Assembly: GCF_012927305.1 (NCBI RefSeq)
Contig: NZ_JABBGH010000001.1
Coordinates: 806,001 to 870,000 of the forward strand
From: Hymenobacter polaris
GTDB lineage: Bacteria; Bacteroidota; Bacteroidia; Cytophagales; Hymenobacteraceae
Reading direction: 5' to 3'
DNA length: 64,000 nucleotides
Part shown: positions 16,692 through 24,168 of the stretch, one piece after another
Layout: every line of letters begins with the position of its first letter
How positions within the stretch are numbered: the stretch's first letter is position 1
Made by a program: the position numbers and the translations under genes
The notes under the pieces: model-generated
Told to the model about the DNA's origin: nothing
Seen by the model: the letters and a program-made list of their open reading frames with translations, nothing else
Databases searched by the model: none

Positions 16692-17414
16692 ATGAGCGTA
16701 CACCCCATTGCCGCCGGCCCCCCCCGCCGCGAGCCGCTGCTGGCCCCCTCGCTGCTGGCTAGCGACCTGGCCAACATTCAGGCCACGGCCGAAACCCTGG
16801 CCGGCGCCGAAGCCGACTGGCTGCACTTCGACGTGATGGACGGGTGCTTCGTGCCCAATATCTCGTTCGGGCTGCCCATCCTCGAAGCCCTCAAGCCCCA
16901 CGCCAAGCAGCCCATCGACGTGCACCTCATGATTGAGGAGCCGCAAAACTACCTGGCTGCCTTCCGCGACGCGGGCGCCACCAACCTAACGGTGCACTAC
17001 GAGGCCTGCCCGCACCTGCACCGCGTGGTGCAGCAAATCAAGGCCCTAGGGTGCGTGGCGGGCGTGGCCCTGAACCCGGCCACCCCGGCGGGCCTACTCG
17101 TGGACATTGCCGCCGACCTCGACTACGTGCTGGTGATGTCGGTGAACCCCGGCTTCGGCGGGCAGGCCTTTATTCCGCACACCCTGCAAAAGGTAGCCGA
17201 ACTGAAAGACTTGCTGCTCGACGCCGGCTCGCCCGCCCTTATCGGCGTGGATGGCGGCGTGGACGACCGCAATGCCGCTGCCCTGGTGCAGGCTGGGGCC
17301 GACGTACTCATCGCGGGCAGCTTCGTATTTAAGGCCAGTGCCGGGCCGGTGGCCACGCTGGCCGCCCTGCGCCAGCAGCTGCGCCAGGCAGGGGAGGAGC
17401 GCGCGGCAGCGTAG
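16692..17414 (+). CDS. rpe: Ribulose-phosphate 3-epimerase
   Basis: Interconverts ribulose-5-phosphate and xylulose-5-phosphate in the pentose phosphate pathway. The ATG at 16692 gives 240 residues. Motifs: APSLLASDLANI, WLHFDVMDGCFVPNISFG (metal-binding His and catalytic Asp), VHLMIEEP, VNPGFGGQ (phosphate site), IGVDGGV with the second catalytic Asp, and IAGSFVF. Length and motif order are standard. Confidence 0.95.
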   Translation: MSVHPIAAGPPRREPLLAPSLLASDLANIQATAETLAGAEADWLHFDVMDGCFVPNISFGLPILEALKPHAKQPIDVHLMIEEPQNYLAAFRDAGATNLTVHYEACPHLHRVVQQIKALGCVAGVALNPATPAGLLVDIAADLDYVLVMSVNPGFGGQAFIPHTLQKVAELKDLLLDAGSPALIGVDGGVDDRNAAALVQAGADVLIAGSFVFKASAGPVATLAALRQQLRQAGEERAAA

Positions 17415-17597
17415 TAGCGAGCCAGCGCCTGCCCGTCAACCCAATGTTCCCTAGGGCCTCGGCGCCCTGAAACAACGACCCCACCGCGCGGCCCGCCGTA
17501 TTTTCGACCGGGGCTTACTAAAAACCGAAGGTTGGCGTTGAGGCGGCGACGTTCGGCCACTTGCCGTTCTTAGCCGCTTATCCCGTCCTGCCGCTGC

Positions 17598-20123
17598 TTG
17601 AAGTATCTACCGCTACTCGCTATTCTTAGTTTGCCGCTGGCCGGGCCCGTCCTGGCCCAGCAAGCGCCGGCGCCCGCCGCGCCCCCGGCGACCCCCGCCG
17701 TGCTGGTGCTCAGCGGCACCGTGCGCGACGCCCAGGGCCAGCCCCTGGAACTGGTGGTGGTGGGCCTGGAGGGCCTGCCCGGCGGGGCCACCACCGGGCC
17801 CGACGGCACGTTTCGGCTGCGGGTGCTGCGAGCGCTGGCGCCCGGCACGCGCGTGACGCTGGTGGCGCGGCGCCTGGGCTACCAGCCCCAGCGCCAGCTG
17901 CTTACCCTGCCCGAGGCGGCTGGCCAGCCTCTGCAGCTGCAACTGCAGCCCGACGCCCACGCCCTAGGGGGCGTGCGGGTGCGCGGCCGCCGCGCCGACG
18001 CCGACAGCCGCGAGCAAGTCAGCCTCACCCAGCTCGACCCCAACACGGCCAAGGTCATTCCCTCGCCGTTCGGTGATTTCAGCGCCGTGCTTAAGACCCT
18101 GCCGGGCGTGGTGAGCAACAACGAGCTGAGCAGTACCTACGGCGTGCGCGGCGGCAACTACGAGGAAAACCTGCTCTACGTGAACGGCATCGAGGTATAC
18201 CGGCCGTTTCTGGTGACGCAGGCCCAGCAGGAGGGCCTAAGCTTTGTGAATCCCGAGCTGGTGCAGCAAGTGAGCTTCAGCACCGGCGGCTGGCAGCCCA
18301 AGTACGGCGACAAACTCTCGTCGGTGCTCGACATCCAATACAAGGAGCCCACCAAGTTCGCGGCCTCGGCCACGGCCAGCCTGGTGGGCGGCTCGGCCCA
18401 CGTGGAGGCGCGCTCGAAGAACGAGCGCGTGAGCTACCTAGGGGGCGTGCGCTACAAAAACGCGCAGTACGTGTTTAATTCGCTGCGCCAAAACCAGGGC
18501 CAGTACAACCCCACTTTCTACGACGGGCAGGCCTACGTGAACATCGGCCTGGGCAACAAGAACGGCGACTTGCAGCGCACCAGTCTGGGCCTGCTGGGGG
18601 TGGTGGCCCACAACGACTACCGCTTCGTGCCGGTGAGCGGGCAGGTGACGTTTTCGACGGCCGTCAACCAGTTTGCCCGCGTCAGCATTGACTACCAGGG
18701 GCGCGAGCGGATGCAGTACGACACCTACCAGGGTGGCCTCGACCTCAAGCACAACGTGCACGCGGGTTTGCAGTTCGAGCTGCTGGCGTCGGCCCTGAGC
18801 ACGCGCGAGTTTGAGTTTCGGGACGTGGAGGCCGGCTACCGCTTTGCCGACATCAACCGCGACCCCACCAGCGCCGACTACAACCAGCCGGTGCGCCAGC
18901 GCAGCATTGGCTCCTCATTCAGCCACGCCCGCAATGACCTGCTGGCCCGCGTGTACACGGCCGAGCTGCGCGGGCGTTGGAACCCCGGCGGTAACCCCCA
19001 GGGCCCGCACCTGCTGCGCTGGGGCGTGAAGACGGGCCGCGAAATTATCGACGACCGCCTGGACGAGTACAGCTTCGCCGACTCGGCCGACTACGTGCCC
19101 GACGCCCGGCGCACCCGGCTGGCCGCCACCCTGGGCCTGAACAGCCAGCGCACCCAGGGCTACGCGCAGCACAGCTGGGAAATCGACAGCCTGCGCACGC
19201 TCACCTACGGGGTGCGGGCCCACTACTGGTCGGTGAATAAGCAGCTGGTGTTCAGCCCTAGGGCGCAGTTTGCGAGCCGCGACCGGCGCCACCCCGACCG
19301 CAGCTGGAAGGCGGCGGTGGGCCTCTACGCCCAGCCGCCCTTTTACCGCGAGCTGCGCTCGCCCCAGGGGCAGCTCAACCTCGATTTACGGGCCCAGAAG
19401 TCGTACCACTTCGTGCTGGGCCGCGAGGTGGTGCTGCACCTGGGCGGGCGGCCGTTCCGCCTCAGCACCGAGGCCTACTACAAGCTGCTGCGCGACGTGG
19501 TGCCCTACGAAATCGACAACGTGCGCCTGCGCTACGCGGCCCAAAATAGCGCCCGCGCCTACGCCGCCGGCCTCGACGCGCGCCTCTCGGGCGAGTTCGT
19601 GCGTGGGGTGGAGTCGTGGCTGAGTTTGAGCCTGCTGACCACCAAGGAGCTGATTGCCGGCGACACCGTGACGACCTTCGACGCCCAGGGCAACCGCACC
19701 GGCGTGCAGCCCCTAGGGTGGATTCGGCGGCCCCAGGACCAGCGCCTGACGGCCAGCATCTTCTTCCAGGACCACCTGCCCGACAATCCCTCGGTGCGCG
19801 GCTACGTGAACCTGGTATTCGGCACCGGCCTGCCCTTCAGCCCACCCGGCCTGCCCCAGTACCGCGGCGACAACGCCCTCACGAGCGCCTATAACCGCGT
19901 GGACGTGGGCTTCAGCAAAGTAGTTAGCCTGCGCGCCGGCACCCCCAAGCCCCACCTGTCCTCGCTCGAAAGCCTGTGGCTGGGCCTGGAGATTCTCAAC
20001 ATCCTAGGGGCCAACAACGTGGCCAGCTACAGCTACCTGCAGGACGTGAGCGGCACCACCTACTCGGTACCCAGCTACCTCTCGCAAAGGGTGCTGAATA
20101 TCAAAGCGGTAGCGCGATTTTGA
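17598..20123 (+). CDS. TonB-dependent receptor with N-terminal carboxypeptidase-regulatory-like domain
   Basis: The protein has 841 residues from a TTG start with a good signal peptide (LLAILSLPLAGPVLAQQ). Residues about 38-115 are a carboxypeptidase-D regulatory-like domain (LSGTVRDAQGQPLELVVVG...GPDGTFRL). The plug follows with VIPSPFGDFSAVLKTLPGV and YGVRGGNYEENLLYVNGIEVY, and then the 22-strand barrel region to the end (LNIKAVARF). The substrate is unknown; there is no SusD partner, so it is not a standard Sus pair. The ExbB/ExbD/TonB set at the start of the window could drive it. Confidence 0.9.
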   Translation: MKYLPLLAILSLPLAGPVLAQQAPAPAAPPATPAVLVLSGTVRDAQGQPLELVVVGLEGLPGGATTGPDGTFRLRVLRALAPGTRVTLVARRLGYQPQRQLLTLPEAAGQPLQLQLQPDAHALGGVRVRGRRADADSREQVSLTQLDPNTAKVIPSPFGDFSAVLKTLPGVVSNNELSSTYGVRGGNYEENLLYVNGIEVYRPFLVTQAQQEGLSFVNPELVQQVSFSTGGWQPKYGDKLSSVLDIQYKEPTKFAASATASLVGGSAHVEARSKNERVSYLGGVRYKNAQYVFNSLRQNQGQYNPTFYDGQAYVNIGLGNKNGDLQRTSLGLLGVVAHNDYRFVPVSGQVTFSTAVNQFARVSIDYQGRERMQYDTYQGGLDLKHNVHAGLQFELLASALSTREFEFRDVEAGYRFADINRDPTSADYNQPVRQRSIGSSFSHARNDLLARVYTAELRGRWNPGGNPQGPHLLRWGVKTGREIIDDRLDEYSFADSADYVPDARRTRLAATLGLNSQRTQGYAQHSWEIDSLRTLTYGVRAHYWSVNKQLVFSPRAQFASRDRRHPDRSWKAAVGLYAQPPFYRELRSPQGQLNLDLRAQKSYHFVLGREVVLHLGGRPFRLSTEAYYKLLRDVVPYEIDNVRLRYAAQNSARAYAAGLDARLSGEFVRGVESWLSLSLLTTKELIAGDTVTTFDAQGNRTGVQPLGWIRRPQDQRLTASIFFQDHLPDNPSVRGYVNLVFGTGLPFSPPGLPQYRGDNALTSAYNRVDVGFSKVVSLRAGTPKPHLSSLESLWLGLEILNILGANNVASYSYLQDVSGTTYSVPSYLSQRVLNIKAVARF

Positions 20124-20180
20124 GTGCTAAAAAATACCTAGAAATATAGCTAAAATACTTAGTTTTGGGGGTGGTGGCGG

Positions 20181-20275
20181 TATCTTTGCCGCAAGCGCGT
20201 TGGGTTATGCCCCACGACCAAAACGGGTTTCCTAAAAAATGAAACCCCAGCTGCCTAGGAACAGCCGGGGTTTCT
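20181..20275 (+). other. Promoter-like element followed by a stable hairpin; possible short transcript
   Basis: TATCTTTG (20181-20188) fits the -7 consensus. About 50 nt on, GAAACCCC-AGCTG (20241-20253) pairs with CAGCC-GGGGTTTC (20262-20274) around a CCTAGG-containing loop. No gene of ordinary size fits in between. A leader or small RNA of about 80 nt is possible. GCCCCAC near 20207 is also complementary to GTGTGGGG near 20279. This may be the 5' untranslated region of the small gene at 20318. Confidence 0.35.
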
Positions 20276-20317
20276 GAAGTGTGGGGTTATGGTACAACCT
20301 CTACTTCATCGGGAAAC

Positions 20318-20437
20318 ATGAATAGGGAAAGCGCGACTAAACTACTGCAAGATGTCGGAAAGGCAATCTTGTTGGGGTTAGTAAGCGGGGCAGCCAAGGC
20401 GTTAGCCGCACTGCTCATCGCTCACTGGCTACGGTAG
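20318..20437 (+). CDS. Small hydrophobic peptide of 39 residues
   Basis: The ATG at 20318 and TAG at 20435 enclose 39 codons: a polar/basic start (MNRESATKLLQDVGK) followed by one hydrophobic helix (AILLGLVSGAAKALAALLI) and a basic end (AHWLR). This is the form of a single-span membrane peptide. It is preceded by a stable hairpin and a promoter-like element. Codon use is less GC-rich than its neighbours. I do not recognise a family. It could be a type I toxin-like peptide, a small membrane regulator, or chance. Confidence 0.4.
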   Translation: MNRESATKLLQDVGKAILLGLVSGAAKALAALLIAHWLR

Positions 20438-20598
20438 TTGGAAAGGGTGTTGGCCAAGTGGTCGGCACCCTTTTTTACGGGGCGAAGATAAGCTGCCTAA
20501 CGCAATTATTGTTTGTTGAGTTCTTGCCTCAGGGGGCGCTGTACTTTGCTTTGCCGCTAAGTTGCGCTGACAGCTTGCTGCCCTATCAGCTTTCCTCT

Positions 20599-21264
20599 AT
20601 GAAACGCCTGCTTTTGCTGCACGGCTACACCGAAAGCAGCGCAACCTTCGCCCCGTTGCGGCCGCTACTGCCGCCCGGGTTGCCGGTGGTGGCAATGGAG
20701 CTGGCCGAGGCCCTGGCCGACTGGCGCCCCCTAGGGCCGGTGAACGTAGCCAGCGCCGCGCGGCGCCTGGCCGCGTACTACCGTGTAACGGCGCACGACG
20801 TGGTGCTGGGCCACTCGATGGGCGGCTGGCTGGCGGCCTACCTCAAGCAAGAAACTGGCTGCACTGCCGTGCTGCTAAGCGGCTTCACCCACCAAAACCG
20901 CATTATCTCGCGGCTGCGGGGCCTAGGGGTGCTGCGGCTGGTGGTGCAGGCGGGCCTGCTGCAAAGCCGCTGGCTCAACGCCCGTTTCAAGCGCCGCTAC
21001 CCCTTCGCCGAGTCGCGCGCCCTCTACGGCCAGCTGCTCGACGATACTCGGCGGCTGAGCCGCGCCTACCTCTACCAGCAGCTGCAAATCCTGTTCGCGC
21101 CCGCCCCGCCGCTCACCGCCCGGCCCGACCTGCGCCTGCACGCCCGCCACGACCACATCATTCTGCCGCCCACCGAGTTCTACGTCGAGATTGCCGGTGA
21201 CCACTTCGGGCACTATTTCTACCCGCAGCAGGTGCTGGCCGCCATCCGCCCGCTGCTGGGCTAG
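20599..21264 (+). CDS. Alpha/beta hydrolase
   Basis: The ATG at 20599 gives 221 residues starting MKRLLLLHGYTESS (oxyanion-hole loop after strand 3). The nucleophile elbow is GHSMGGW with Ser at about 74; the likely acid is in LHARHDHIILPP and the catalytic His in AGDHFGHYFYP. Between them is a lid-like helical region rich in Arg. The substrate is unknown. A terminator follows at 21356. Confidence 0.85.
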   Translation: MKRLLLLHGYTESSATFAPLRPLLPPGLPVVAMELAEALADWRPLGPVNVASAARRLAAYYRVTAHDVVLGHSMGGWLAAYLKQETGCTAVLLSGFTHQNRIISRLRGLGVLRLVVQAGLLQSRWLNARFKRRYPFAESRALYGQLLDDTRRLSRAYLYQQLQILFAPAPPLTARPDLRLHARHDHIILPPTEFYVEIAGDHFGHYFYPQQVLAAIRPLLG

Positions 21265-21355
21265 GGGGCCCAGGGGCGGGCGGAGAATCTTTTGCGCACG
21301 TTCCGTTGTCATTTGCGCTGAAGTAAAGAGGTGGTCGAATCTCCCCCGCACTTCT

Positions 21356-21391
21356 GAAGCCCCAGACTATTCCTAGCAGTTTTGGGGCTTC
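21356..21391 (+). terminator. Hairpin terminator before the his promoter
   Basis: GAAGCCCC (21356-21363) pairs with GGGGCTTC (21384-21391) and is followed by CTCATTTTA. It separates the hydrolase gene from the his leader. Confidence 0.65.
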
Positions 21392-21440
21392 CTCATTTTA
21401 ACGCGAACCGCTGTAGGTCGCCGGGGCTAACCCCAACGTG

Positions 21441-21485
21441 CCCGCCAACTAAGTTGGCGGGTTTACGTTTCGCGGCCTACCTTTG
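21441..21485 (+). promoter_or_regulatory. his operon promoter with a palindrome over the -33 element
   Basis: TTG at 21454-21456 and TACCTTTG at 21478-21485 are 21 nt apart, the same spacing as at the tRNA-Thr promoter in this window. The TTG lies inside a palindrome with 10-bp arms, CCCGCCAACT and AGTTGGCGGG (21441-21461), which could be an operator or the end of an upstream hairpin. The leader ATG begins 7 nt after the -7 element, so the transcript is probably almost leaderless. Confidence 0.7.
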
Positions 21486-21492
21486 CCCCGCA

Positions 21493-21594
21493 ATGATGCT
21501 TTTCGCCCGCCTTTCTGCGCCCGCGCTCGCCGCCGCCCACCTGGTCCCCCTGGGGGGGCGGGTTGCCGCCGTGCATCATCACCACCACCGCTAG
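21493..21594 (+). CDS. hisL: his operon leader peptide with five consecutive His codons
   Basis: Reading from the ATG at 21493 gives 33 codons. Residues 28-32 are His (CAT CAT CAC CAC CAC, 21574-21588), then Arg and TAG at 21592. One more His is at 16. A run of His codons in a short gene just downstream of a promoter and just upstream of hisG is the hallmark of a translational attenuator: ribosome stalling when charged tRNA-His is scarce would change folding of the downstream RNA. The rest of the peptide (MMLFARLSAPALAAAH) has no other sign of function. Two ATG codons in tandem could start it. Confidence 0.85.
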   Translation: MMLFARLSAPALAAAHLVPLGGRVAAVHHHHHR

Positions 21595-21690
21595 GAGGCC
21601 GGGCCACCGGGCTGGAGGCTACGCCGTAGCCGAGGCCAGCCGCCCGCGTCTCCACCGCCGCCCCGTTTTTCCGTTTGGGTTTTTTAGGTT
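21555..21690 (+). promoter_or_regulatory. Candidate his attenuator (competing hairpins and T runs)
   Basis: GGGGCGG (21555-21561), which overlaps the leader codons just before the His run, can pair with CCGCCCC (21658-21664), followed at once by GTTTTT. In between, GGGCTGG..GGCTAC (from 21609) pairs with GTAGCC..CCAGCC (to about 21641) as a strong separate hairpin. A second T run lies at 21680-21685. A ribosome stalled on the His codons would mask the first segment. The pairing scheme is my reading; exact structures need folding. Confidence 0.55.
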
Positions 21691-21753
21691 GGCCCGCCTG
21701 GGGCCGCTTCGCCGCCGGATGATGCCCTAGGGCCGTCCGCACGTTACTTATTC

Positions 21754-22605
21754 ATGCTTCGCATCGCCATCCAAAAGTCCGGCCGCCTATCGGACGACTC
21801 GCTGCAACTCATCCGGGAGTGCGGCATTAGCTTCGTTTCCTCGTCCTACAAGCTCAAGGTCGAGGCCAGCAACTTCCCCCTCGAAATCCTCTACCTGCGC
21901 GACGACGACATTCCGGGCTACGTGCAGGACGGGGTGGCCGACGTGGGCATCGTGGGCCAGAACGTGCTGGTAGAGGCCGGCGGCGCCCAGCTCGAAGTGG
22001 AGCCCCTGGGCTTCAGCAAGTGCCGGCTGAGCCTTGCCGTGCCGCGCGGGGCCGAGTACAACTCGGTGGCCGACCTGCAGGGTAAGAACATTGCCACCTC
22101 GTACCCGCGGCTGCTGGGCGACTACCTGGCCGGCCAGGGCGTGCAGGCGCACCTGCACACCATCTCGGGCTCGGTGGAAATTGCGCCCAGCATTGGGCTG
22201 GCCGAGGCTATCTGCGACATCGTGAGCAGCGGTTCGACCCTACTCGGCAACGGCCTGCGCGAGGTCGAAACCATCTTCCGCTCCGAGGCCGTGCTCATCG
22301 CCGCCCCCCGCCTGAGCGCCGAGAAGCAGCAGCTGCTCGACCAACTGCGCTTCCGGATGCAGGCCGTGCGCCGGGCCCAGCGCTCAAAGTACATCGTGCT
22401 CAACGCCCCGGCCTCGGCCCTGGAAGCGGTGAAGGCCTTGCTGCCGGGCATCAAGTCGCCCACCGTGACGCCCCTGGCCGAGGAAGGCTGGGTGTCGGTG
22501 CAGTCGGTGGTGCAGGAAGACCAGTTCTGGCATATTGCCGGCGAGCTGCAAGCCATCGGCGCCGAAGGCATCCTGGTGATGCCCATTGAAAAACGGATAT
22601 CCTAA
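21754..22605 (+). CDS. hisG: ATP phosphoribosyltransferase, long form
   Basis: First step of histidine synthesis: joins ATP and PRPP. The protein has 283 residues, the long hexameric form with its own regulatory domain, so no HisZ is needed. MLRIAIQKSGRLSDDSLQLI opens the catalytic domain; GVADVGIVGQNVL is a conserved loop, and DIVSSGSTLLGNGLREVE is the PRPP-binding signature. The last 75 or so residues (PTVTPLAEEGWVSVQSVV...) form the ACT-like histidine-binding domain, so feedback inhibition is expected in addition to attenuation. Confidence 0.95.
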   Translation: MLRIAIQKSGRLSDDSLQLIRECGISFVSSSYKLKVEASNFPLEILYLRDDDIPGYVQDGVADVGIVGQNVLVEAGGAQLEVEPLGFSKCRLSLAVPRGAEYNSVADLQGKNIATSYPRLLGDYLAGQGVQAHLHTISGSVEIAPSIGLAEAICDIVSSGSTLLGNGLREVETIFRSEAVLIAAPRLSAEKQQLLDQLRFRMQAVRRAQRSKYIVLNAPASALEAVKALLPGIKSPTVTPLAEEGWVSVQSVVQEDQFWHIAGELQAIGAEGILVMPIEKRIS

Positions 22606-22624
22606 GCTGTTAGCCTTTAGCTGC

Positions 22625-22689
22625 TAGCTGTTAGCTTTTTCCTGCCAGGAAAAAGCGACGGGGGCGGTTTCAAAAAAAGCTAACAGCTA
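22625..22689. repeat. Two competing palindromes between hisG and hisD
   Basis: TAGCTGTTAGCTTTTT (22625-22640) is complementary to 22674-22689. Inside, GCTTTTTCCTG-C-CAGGAAAAAGC (22634-22656) is a perfect hairpin on its own; the two use the same left segment and exclude each other. They lie inside the operon, so they would shape the mRNA between the first two cistrons. Confidence 0.7.
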
Positions 22690-22718
22690 CTAGCCAGCAG
22701 CCAATAGTCAAAATAGAG

Positions 22719-24035
22719 ATGCAAATCTTCCGTACCCCCGCGCCGGCCCAGTGGCCCGGCTTGCAGCAGCGTCCGCAGGCCGAGCAGAACGCCCAGGTGC
22801 TGGCCCGCGCCGCCGCCATCTTCGACGACGTAACCCAGCGCGGCGACGTGGCCCTGCGCCAGTACGCCGCCCAGCTCGACGGCGTGCCCGACCTGGGCGC
22901 GCTGCGGGTGAGCGCCGAAGAGCTGGCCGCCGGGGCCGCCCAGGTGCCGCCCGCCTTGCAAGCCGCCATTCGCCAGGCCATCCAGAATATTACCACTTTT
23001 CACGCCGCCCAGCGCCCGCCGGCCGTGGAGGCCGAGGTCGAAACTATGCCCGGCGTTCGCTGCTGGCGGCGTAGCGTGCCGGTGCCGCGCGTGGGCCTGT
23101 ACGTGCCGGGCGGGTCGGCCCCGCTCTTTAGCACGCTGCTCATGCTGGGTATTCCGGCCCAGCTGGCGGGCTGCCGCCAGATTGTGCTGTGCACGCCGCC
23201 CGGCCGCGGCACGGGGCAGGTGGCGCCGGTCATCTTGTTCGCCGCCCAGGCCCTAGGGCTCAGCACCATCATCAAGGCCGGGGGGGCGCAGGCCGTGGCC
23301 GCGCTCACGGTAGGCACGGCCTCGGTGCCGGCCGTAGACAAAATCTTCGGGCCTGGCAACCGCTACGTGACGGCGGCCAAGCAGCTGGCGGCCCAGCGCG
23401 GGGTGGCCATCGACATGCCCGCCGGCCCGAGCGAGGTGCTGGTAATTGCCGATGCCAGCGCCAACCCGGCCTTCGTGGCGGCCGACTTGCTCTCGCAGGC
23501 CGAGCACGGCCCCGACTCGCAGGTGGTGCTGCTCACGGACGCGGAGGAAGTGCTGAGCGGGGTACTGACAGAGCTGGACCGCCAGCTGCCGCTGCTACCT
23601 AGGGCCGACGTGGCCCGCCAGGCCCTGGCTGAGAGCCGCGCCATCCTGCTGCCCGACGTGGCCGCGATGCTGGACTTCAGCAACCAGTACGCGCCCGAGC
23701 ACCTCATCCTGGCTGTGGCCGACCCAGAAGCGCTGGCCGCCGATATTTATAACGCGGGTTCGGTATTCATGGGCCACCTCACGCCCGAAGCCGTGGGCGA
23801 CTACGCCTCGGGCACCAACCACACGCTGCCCACCGGCGGCTACGCCCGCAGCTACAGCGGCGTGTCGCTTGACTCATTCTACAAAAAAATCACCTTCCAG
23901 CAGCTCTCGCCGGCCGGCCTCACCGCCCTGGCCCCAGTGGTAGAGGCTATGGCCGAAGCCGAGGGCCTAGGCGCCCACGCCCACGCCGTAGCCCTGCGCC
24001 GCGAAGCCCTGGCCGCCCCGCCGGCGGCCCACTAA
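22719..24035 (+). CDS. hisD: Histidinol dehydrogenase
   Basis: Zinc- and NAD-dependent oxidation of histidinol to histidine in two steps. It has 438 residues. GLYVPGGSAPLFSTLLML, KAGGAQAVAALTVGT, KIFGPGNRYVTAAK and the metal-site stretch MPAGPSEVLVIAD are standard. SQAEHGPDSQ carries the conserved Gln/His pair and the C-terminal half carries the catalytic EHL (YAPEHLILAV) and SGTNHTLPTGGYAR. Length and order are normal. Confidence 0.96.
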   Translation: MQIFRTPAPAQWPGLQQRPQAEQNAQVLARAAAIFDDVTQRGDVALRQYAAQLDGVPDLGALRVSAEELAAGAAQVPPALQAAIRQAIQNITTFHAAQRPPAVEAEVETMPGVRCWRRSVPVPRVGLYVPGGSAPLFSTLLMLGIPAQLAGCRQIVLCTPPGRGTGQVAPVILFAAQALGLSTIIKAGGAQAVAALTVGTASVPAVDKIFGPGNRYVTAAKQLAAQRGVAIDMPAGPSEVLVIADASANPAFVAADLLSQAEHGPDSQVVLLTDAEEVLSGVLTELDRQLPLLPRADVARQALAESRAILLPDVAAMLDFSNQYAPEHLILAVADPEALAADIYNAGSVFMGHLTPEAVGDYASGTNHTLPTGGYARSYSGVSLDSFYKKITFQQLSPAGLTALAPVVEAMAEAEGLGAHAHAVALRREALAAPPAAH

Positions 24036-24064
24036 CCATGCCATTGCTATCCATGCAGCCAATA

Positions 24065-24091
24065 GCTAGCAACTAGTAACTAGTTGCTAGC
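24065..24091. repeat. Perfect 13-bp-arm palindrome between hisD and hisC
   Basis: GCTAGCAACTAGT and ACTAGTTGCTAGC flank a single A. A second GC hairpin, GCCCC-GCGCAGC-GGGGC, follows at 24113-24129. Both lie in the gap between two cistrons of one operon. Confidence 0.75.
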
Positions 24092-24168
24092 CCAGGCCCA
24101 CTCGCGTAGCCAGCCCCGCGCAGCGGGGCGTAGCCGCGCAATCCGTTCAATCCGTTAAATCTGCGGTC

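Noticed and set aside
21574..21591. His run as a vector-derived His tag
   Set aside because: It is in a native 5' region before hisG, with a promoter and hairpins, in host codon style, so a leader peptide is the better explanation.
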